Source of the DNA: Arcticibacterium sp051269965 | Lineage (GTDB): Bacteria; Bacteroidota; Bacteroidia; Cytophagales; Spirosomataceae | Reading direction: 5' to 3' | NCBI GenBank assembly: GCA_051269965.1 | Contig: JBNMFK010000110.1 | Location: 1 to 11,251, forward strand | DNA length: 11,251 bases | Shown here: positions 6,803-11,251 of the stretch, piece by piece | Numbering within the stretch: the stretch's first letter is position 1 | Layout: every line of letters begins with the position of its first letter | The notes under the pieces: generated by a model | Databases searched by the model: none | What the model was told of the DNA's origin: nothing | The model's input: the letters and a program-made list of their open reading frames with translations, nothing else | Translations under genes and position numbers: made by a program

Positions 6803-8374
6803 TTAATCATAGCCATGATATAAATACAGGGCACCATAAGACCAGTTCGGTCCCTTCATACCAGGGAAATTAAGTCTATCCATCATTAATGCCATGTAGG
6901 GGGCAGGATACCCTTCGGGAAGTGGAATGATATTGGGCCATATCCGTGTATTGGTTTTGGCGCTCCAAGGTGGACGTTGAATATTTAGTTCTCCGTATGC
7001 TATTAAATCAGGGTACGTGTAGACAAAAACTTTACGTTCTGAACTCCCGAAAAAGACATAGTTTTTTCCACCTATTTTTTGAATTTGTGTTCCTGTACTA
7101 TTCACAGAGATTGGTCCTGAGATTATATCATATTTTCCATCCCAAGTATCTGCTTCTCTAATAACGGCTTTGTATCCATCGTGATCTTCACAAAGTAACA
7201 TACGCCATTTACCGGCTTCGGCATCGTAAACACATTGCGGGTCTTCATAATTTGCGATAAGCCCAATGGATTTAGCTTTCATAATAGAGATTCCTTGTAG
7301 GGGCATGCGTGAACTTTGGACAGCCAGTATTTCTTTTTCCTCTTTTTGGGCGGGATCGCCATAGGCTGAGAAACCGGTAGTAAAGCCACGCCATTCTTTT
7401 GCATTTCTATCGTAAAAGATGTTGGAAGCCAAGTCGTTTCTAAAAAGTCCGTCGCCTCTGTCGTACAGGATAATTCCTTCGAATTGGATATCAAAGACAG
7501 ATGGATTTAGGCTATAAACTCCTTGCATGGGATGAGGCAAACCGCCTCCGCGAACAGTTACTAATAGCCAAAGCTTGTTGCTATAAAAAAAAGGGGAACC
7601 ATCTTCATAGGTGACAATTCTTAAATCAGCTTGGCCGATCCCTGGGGATATGTAGGCACTTGCCTCGGCAATTTCTATGATAGTACCTGCTTCGAGTTTC
7701 GCGTCCAAACAGAACTCAAAAGCACGCATTAAGACGACCTTACGAAGGTCAAAATGTTGAACGAAATCAAAACGACCCACCAGCGTAGTTTGCTCGAATT
7801 GCTCCAGATAAATATTAGCTCCTACAGCAAGCATTTGGACTCTAAGGGTTATTGGAACATTGTTATCTAAATTTTCGGGCACCTCGAAATTGAGGCTTTC
7901 TGCTTCTTTACCCCCTTTTCCAATGGTAAGGCTAACAGATCGATATTTACCATCTCTGGCCACCAAATGTACTGAAATGTAATTTTCTGACTCTGTGTCT
8001 CTAAATAAAACACCCTGTTCTCCGGTTCCAGAGAACTTATTAACAACCAAATCATACGTAGCAAAAACATTAAAACTGCCAATCCATCGAGTAGCCCTAG
8101 CATTCTTATCAGCGGATAATAGAAAAACACCCTTTTCTATAGAAAGCTTAGGCGTGTTTTTCTGTTTGCCGACTTGTGGATGCATGAGATCCAGACCAAC
8201 TATTTTGGCCGGATTAAAAGAAGAAAGTGGGATACGTTGAGATTTATCAAATATCATTCTTCGCACACCTTGTCTAATAAATTTTATCTCATCAGGCGAA
8301 GTTTGACATAAGACCTCATTGTTTGCTGACACAATAAAAAACAAAGCGAGAAAAACACAAGTGATAATTTTCAT
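6803..8374 (-). CDS. Secreted two-domain protein: jelly-roll-like N-terminus plus glycoside-hydrolase-like beta-propeller
   Basis: Protein of 523 residues, probably a secreted glycoside hydrolase. Residues 1-23 are a signal peptide; Cys23 lacks a proper lipobox, so the protein should be released. Residues about 75-240 look all-beta and lectin-like (ATYDLVVNKFSGTGEQGVLF, then NYISVHLVARDGKYRSVSL). Residues about 248-521 show repeated beta-blade units of the GH43/GH32 fold: NIFYDRNAKEWRGF (318-331), CVYDAEAGKWRMLL (381-394) and a Trp-rich end (GPNWSYGALYLYHGY). Asp314, Asp378 (NYEDPQ) and Glu396 are candidate acidic catalytic residues, but I cannot assign them firmly. It is the most upstream gene of the sulfatase group, 217 bp after the dehydrogenase gene's stop, so a promoter may lie in that gap. 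The fold call is inference from pattern. I do not recognise a named GH family, and a non-catalytic binding protein is possible. Confidence 0.7.
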   Translation of the reverse strand: MKIITCVFLALFFIVSANNEVLCQTSPDEIKFIRQGVRRMIFDKSQRIPLSSFNPAKIVGLDLMHPQVGKQKNTPKLSIEKGVFLLSADKNARATRWIGSFNVFATYDLVVNKFSGTGEQGVLFRDTESENYISVHLVARDGKYRSVSLTIGKGGKEAESLNFEVPENLDNNVPITLRVQMLAVGANIYLEQFEQTTLVGRFDFVQHFDLRKVVLMRAFEFCLDAKLEAGTIIEIAEASAYISPGIGQADLRIVTYEDGSPFFYSNKLWLLVTVRGGGLPHPMQGVYSLNPSVFDIQFEGIILYDRGDGLFRNDLASNIFYDRNAKEWRGFTTGFSAYGDPAQKEEKEILAVQSSRMPLQGISIMKAKSIGLIANYEDPQCVYDAEAGKWRMLLCEDHDGYKAVIREADTWDGKYDIISGPISVNSTGTQIQKIGGKNYVFFGSSERKVFVYTYPDLIAYGELNIQRPPWSAKTNTRIWPNIIPLPEGYPAPYMALMMDRLNFPGMKGPNWSYGALYLYHGYD

Positions 8375-8591
8375 TTTAGTTATTTAATCAAGCTTGATAG
8401 TTTTGGTAGTCCTTCATGGTCTGATAATATATCTTAGTTTCCTTTGCCAACATTAAAAGCCTAGTTTAGACATATAAAACTATATATAGGTAGGTATAAA
8501 GAAAAGTTTCTGATTTGAAAGTAAAATAAAACACCACATGACAATAAAACGCTAATTAATATTGAGCATCAGAAGATGTTTAATGCTAGGG

Positions 8592-9569
8592 TCATATCAC
8601 AAATTTTCCAACCGCTTTTTCACAGCCGTCCCAGTTAATTTGAATATTCGATTCGTCATACAATAATCCTTCAGGAGTCAGCAAATCCGGAAACCCCTTC
8701 CATCCGGCCGTTGGACCATAGAAGTAACCAGATTCGGCTTGAGAATCCATGGCTGCTCGAATGATACCTGTGGCTCCATCCTCTGCTGTTTGAGCCTGTT
8801 TCATAAACGCACTGTTATTATCCATGCCACCATCAGCAGCGGTTGTTATTTGTAAATTAGTCAGTGCCAATCCTGGATGTGCTAGCAAAGGAATTACGTT
8901 TGTTATTTTCGCTTCTTTTAATTTCTTTTTTAGCCCATATGTGAATGCCGCATTGGCCAATTTGGTTTGATGGTAACGTACCCACCTAGGCCCACTGAAG
9001 CTGGATTTTTCTTCTTCTGTACCTTGTCCTCCTAGGTGACCACCTTTAGCTTCGAAATAGTCAGATTTCAATGGTCCACCTAAACGAGCCATTGAAGAAT
9101 GATTTACAATTCTTGCTTGTTTACTTTTTTTCAACAGCGGGAATAATTCTTTAGTGATCAAAAAGTGAGAGATGACGTTTGTTTGCATTTGAACGTCATA
9201 GCCATCTGGCGTAGCAACATCCTTAAGTGCCATTACTCCTGCATTGTTGACCAAGACATCTATTATTTCATATTTGGATTGAATTACTTTTGTCGCTTTA
9301 AGGACGCTTTCAAAGCTTTGTAAGTCACAATCAATCTTATCAAAGGTTCCTCCTGGAATAGCCTTCTGTAGTTGTTCTAATGAATTCTTTGATCGCTCAC
9401 TACTGCGATTCAGAAGGATGACCGTCGCACCTTTTCTTGCAATTTCTCTAGCACACACAAAACCAGTTCCACTTGTAGTACCGGTAATGGCGACTATTTT
9501 GCCGTTCATATCTTGTGAGTAGTTCTTAATTACATTATCTAGATGAATCGTTGGTGTTTCAATAGTCAT
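8592..9569 (-). CDS. Short-chain dehydrogenase/reductase (retinol dehydrogenase/WWOX-like)
   Basis: Cytoplasmic NAD(P)-dependent oxidoreductase of 325 residues with a Rossmann fold. The cofactor loop is Thr29-Gly-Thr-Thr-Ser-Gly-Thr-Gly36, a variant of the usual TG-x3-GIG with Thr in place of Ile. Arg55 after the second strand (LLNRSSER) suggests NADPH. Asn108-Asn-Ala-Gly111 stabilises the sheet. Ser158/Ser159, Tyr199 and Lys203 (YHQTK) are the catalytic residues. The insert at 165-195 before the active-site Tyr and the long C-terminal part (EDGATGIIRAA, then GYFYGP) are typical of the retinol-dehydrogenase-like and protochlorophyllide-reductase-like groups. The start is the ATG at 9569. It is flanked by gaps of about 200 bp on each side, so it may be transcribed alone. 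The substrate is unknown, and a role in the neighbouring glycan locus is not supported. Confidence 0.93.
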   Translation of the reverse strand: MTIETPTIHLDNVIKNYSQDMNGKIVAITGTTSGTGFVCAREIARKGATVILLNRSSERSKNSLEQLQKAIPGGTFDKIDCDLQSFESVLKATKVIQSKYEIIDVLVNNAGVMALKDVATPDGYDVQMQTNVISHFLITKELFPLLKKSKQARIVNHSSMARLGGPLKSDYFEAKGGHLGGQGTEEEKSSFSGPRWVRYHQTKLANAAFTYGLKKKLKEAKITNVIPLLAHPGLALTNLQITTAADGGMDNNSAFMKQAQTAEDGATGIIRAAMDSQAESGYFYGPTAGWKGFPDLLTPEGLLYDESNIQINWDGCEKAVGKFVI

Positions 9570-9720
9570 GATTAATTAGTTTTTTAATTCGTTGAGGTGA
9601 TTTTTTAAAAGTCATTCTTCCTTGTGATTGAGCATTCTATAAAGCTAGGCAGTGTACATTGTTTCTCCCTAAATTAAAGGGATATGAGCTTTTTTGACTA
9701 TTCATGACGAACGGCTAACA

Positions 9721-9743
9721 TCAAAAAAAAGTCTTTTTTCTGA
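9721..9743 (-). terminator. A/T-stem hairpin after cbpM, possible terminator
   Basis: On the minus strand a 10-bp stem (TCAGAAAAAA pairing with TTTTTTTTGA, including one G-T pair) closes a GAC loop and supplies its own T-tract, starting 18 bp beyond the cbpM stop. The stem is weak because it is nearly all A-T. Its symmetry could let it act in either direction. Confidence 0.4.
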
Positions 9744-9761
9744 CATTTTCGCATGAGAGAT

Positions 9762-10058
9762 TTAATCGTTCTCGTAAAGCCTTAATCTATTTTTAGAAAT
9801 AGTTAACTCTTTCCTCAACTCTCGTTCATTTTCCAATAAGTTGAAGACAACGTCAATACCTTCCAAGTTCACGTTTAATTCTTCGTGAAGTCTGATGATT
9901 TTTTCTAGATCCCCGATTTGGTCTTGATGTATAAAATGATTCTGCTCAATAATTTCGATTTGGATGAGACCTATTTTGTTTAAAGCGTCTACAAAGGAAA
10001 TTTCAATGTTATAATGAGTACAAATAGTCTGTTTCGATATTAGAGTTTGTTCATTCAT
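9762..10058 (-). CDS. cbpM: CbpM, modulator of the co-chaperone CbpA
   Basis: Small protein of 98 residues of the CbpM family, which binds the J-domain of CbpA and blocks its stimulation of DnaK. The N-terminus has a MerR-like helix-turn-helix character (SKQTICTHYNIEISFVDAL, residues 8-26). The family signature IIRLHEELNVNLEGIDVVF lies at residues 54-72 and is followed by NLLENERELRKEL, a coiled-coil-like helix. Its ATG overlaps the stop of the upstream J-domain gene by 4 bp (ATGA), which points to translational coupling and matched dosage of the two partners. Length is near the family norm of about 100. The gene order cbpA-cbpM is the standard one. A short hairpin with T-tracts follows the stop. 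Confidence 0.9.
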   Translation of the reverse strand: MNEQTLISKQTICTHYNIEISFVDALNKIGLIQIEIIEQNHFIHQDQIGDLEKIIRLHEELNVNLEGIDVVFNLLENERELRKELTISKNRLRLYEND

Positions 10059-10945
10059 TTTGCTTTCATTTTTTGTAATTTCTTGAATAGCTCTATTTCC
10101 TCATCACTTAGACTATTCGGCATAGTGATATGGTAAGTGATAATTAAATCCCCAAAAGATCCCTCTTTTTTATAAATTGGAAACCCTTTACCCTTTAATT
10201 TCACCTTCGATTCATTTTTCGTTTCGGGTTTAATCTTGAGTTTGGCTTTCCCTTTAAATGTGTCGATGGTGATATCTCCACCCAAAATAGACGTATAAAG
10301 ATCCAAGTCTACATGCTGATATAGATTGTTGCCTTCCCGTTTAAAAAGCGTATCGTTATCGATGTTGAATTTAAGGAATAAATCACCATTCGGCCCATCA
10401 TTGGTTCCTAATCCTCCCTTTCCTGCAATCTTAATAACTTTACCGTTTTCAACTCCAGCAGGAATTGTTAACCTGATTTTTTTATTATTAATCGTCAGGA
10501 CTTGCTGCTGGGTCGTATAAACATCATTTAGACTGAGGCGTAATTCGGCATTATAATCTTGCCCTTTAAATTTGGGACTTCGACCCTGGCTGTATGAAGA
10601 GTCACTTCTTCCAAACATGGACTCAAAAAAGTCTGAATGATCTTCGTTTGAATAGCTTTGATAACCTCTTTGACTTCGGGACCATTGCTGTTGACGCTTC
10701 GCTTTTTCAAATTCTTGTCCTTGCTTCCAGTCTTTTCCGTATTTATCATATTTCTTACGGTTTCCGGAATCACTTAAAACTTCGTTTGCCTCATTAATCT
10801 CTTTGAATTCTTTTTCTGATTCATTGTTATTTGGATTTAAATCAGGATGGTACTTCCTTGCTAGTTTACGATAGGCCGTTTTAATTTCCTTTTCAGTAGC
10901 GGTTTTGGAAATGCCCAAGATTTTGTAATAATCTATAAATGCCAT
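10055..10945 (-). CDS. cbpA: CbpA-type DnaJ co-chaperone
   Basis: J-domain protein of 296 residues that would stimulate the ATPase of DnaK and bind unfolded clients. Residues 4-68 are a J-domain with the His33-Pro-Asp35 triad (RKYHPDLNP). A linker rich in Gln, Ser, Arg and Tyr at about 75-125 replaces the classic Gly/Phe-rich region and contains the DFFESMFGR patch. Residues 129-290 form the two C-terminal beta domains (YNAELRLSLNDVY; IPAGVENGKVIKIAGKGG; NGDLFLKF). There is no Cys-rich zinc finger, which separates CbpA from DnaJ proper. The start is the ATG at 10945; the sequence ahead of it is A-rich without a strong ribosome-binding site, as usual in Bacteroidota. I see no CIRCE element upstream, so HrcA control is not supported. 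It is co-transcribed with cbpM. Confidence 0.92.
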   Translation of the reverse strand: MAFIDYYKILGISKTATEKEIKTAYRKLARKYHPDLNPNNNESEKEFKEINEANEVLSDSGNRKKYDKYGKDWKQGQEFEKAKRQQQWSRSQRGYQSYSNEDHSDFFESMFGRSDSSYSQGRSPKFKGQDYNAELRLSLNDVYTTQQQVLTINNKKIRLTIPAGVENGKVIKIAGKGGLGTNDGPNGDLFLKFNIDNDTLFKREGNNLYQHVDLDLYTSILGGDITIDTFKGKAKLKIKPETKNESKVKLKGKGFPIYKKEGSFGDLIITYHITMPNSLSDEEIELFKKLQKMKAK

Positions 10946-11251
10946 TAATTGGTTTTAATTTCTTGTTAGTTTTTGTAGTCTGGTTCTAAAGTAATTGCGG
11001 AGCACAATTTTTAATTGAGTTAAGTGGCTAAGCTGAAGATTGCTTAGGGAATTCGATATATATAAACTGTACCAAGCAAGTCCTCCAAGTTCCATAGAAT
11101 ATTCAAGGCTTAAATTAAGTATTTATCACATCATTCAAGCAAAAGAACTTCACAATATCTGGTATAATTTTCTTTTCGATATGGGAGTATGTTCTCGTAG
11201 ACTGAGTGAAAACGGAGCCAGTTACTTTTCTTTATGCGGAGAATAAAAACC
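10946..11251. other. Intergenic region to the right edge, 306 bp
   Basis: I see no gene I can support here. The plus strand has a 68-codon open frame at 11040-11246, but its product resembles no family known to me and it opposes the strand of every other gene. The promoter of cbpA should lie in the left part, but no clear TAnnTTTG box is visible. Near the right edge CGGAG occurs twice (about 11210 and 11237), once inside GGAGCCAG, which vaguely recalls the repeated ends of IS21-type elements. Confidence 0.4.

Noticed and set aside
7867..8240. Alternative-frame open stretches on both strands within the propeller gene
   Set aside because: The main frame has a signal peptide and consistent domain motifs throughout, whereas these frames give unstructured, motif-free products.
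8375..8591. Bacteroidota-type promoter before the propeller gene
   Set aside because: Near matches to TAnnTTTG exist (for example TAGTTTTA), but none has a properly spaced upstream TTG, so I do not annotate one.
10946..11040. CIRCE or other heat-shock operator upstream of cbpA
   Set aside because: I looked for the TTAGCACTC/GAGTGCTAA inverted repeat and did not find it. The short CAATT/AATTG dyad near 11005-11017 is too small and A+T-rich to count.
11040..11246. Plus-strand 68-codon open frame at the right end
   Set aside because: It has no recognisable motif and no visible ribosome-binding site or promoter. It runs opposite to all other genes, and its length is within chance for this region.

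Overview
The window looks like chromosomal DNA of a marine-type Bacteroidota (flavobacterium- or cytophaga-like) organism. This is inferred from the A+T-rich sequence, formylglycine-type sulfatases with relaxed Bacteroidota-style lipoprotein signals, leaders without strong Shine-Dalgarno sequences, and a cbpA-cbpM chaperone pair of the kind found in this phylum. The genus cannot be named. Every gene that can be supported lies on the minus strand, so transcription runs from the right edge to the left.

From right to left: 10946-11251 has no supportable gene. Next is a two-gene chaperone operon, cbpA (DnaJ-type J-domain protein) and cbpM (its modulator), overlapping by 4 bp and followed by a hairpin with T-tracts. 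A short-chain dehydrogenase/reductase follows. The rest (1-8374) is a sulfated-glycan utilisation region: a secreted protein with a jelly-roll-like N-terminal domain and a glycoside-hydrolase-like beta-propeller; a lipoprotein sulfatase; an AI-2E/PerM-family membrane protein; a broken endonuclease/exonuclease/phosphatase (EEP) gene; a second lipoprotein sulfatase; and a third, iduronate-2-sulfatase-like lipoprotein sulfatase cut by the left edge.

The three sulfatases belong to clearly different sequence groups. Each has a Cys-x-Pro-x-Arg active-site motif needing formylglycine maturation, and each is predicted to be membrane-anchored outside the cytoplasm. With the beta-propeller protein they could remove sulfate groups and cleave glycosidic bonds of one complex sulfated polysaccharide (algal or animal); the substrate cannot be read from sequence. 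No SusC/SusD pair, no sulfatase-maturing enzyme and no regulator lies inside the window, so the locus probably continues past the left edge.

The best-supported oddity is the EEP gene. An in-frame TAG interrupts it, the same frame then resumes for 34 codons including the catalytic GD-x-N motif, and it ends at a TGA overlapping the ATG of the next sulfatase. Other points worth a look are a perfect 26-bp palindrome beside a 14-bp one between the propeller gene and its neighbouring sulfatase, a long bulged inverted repeat near 3650, and an open reading frame continuing in frame past the AI-2E stop codon.
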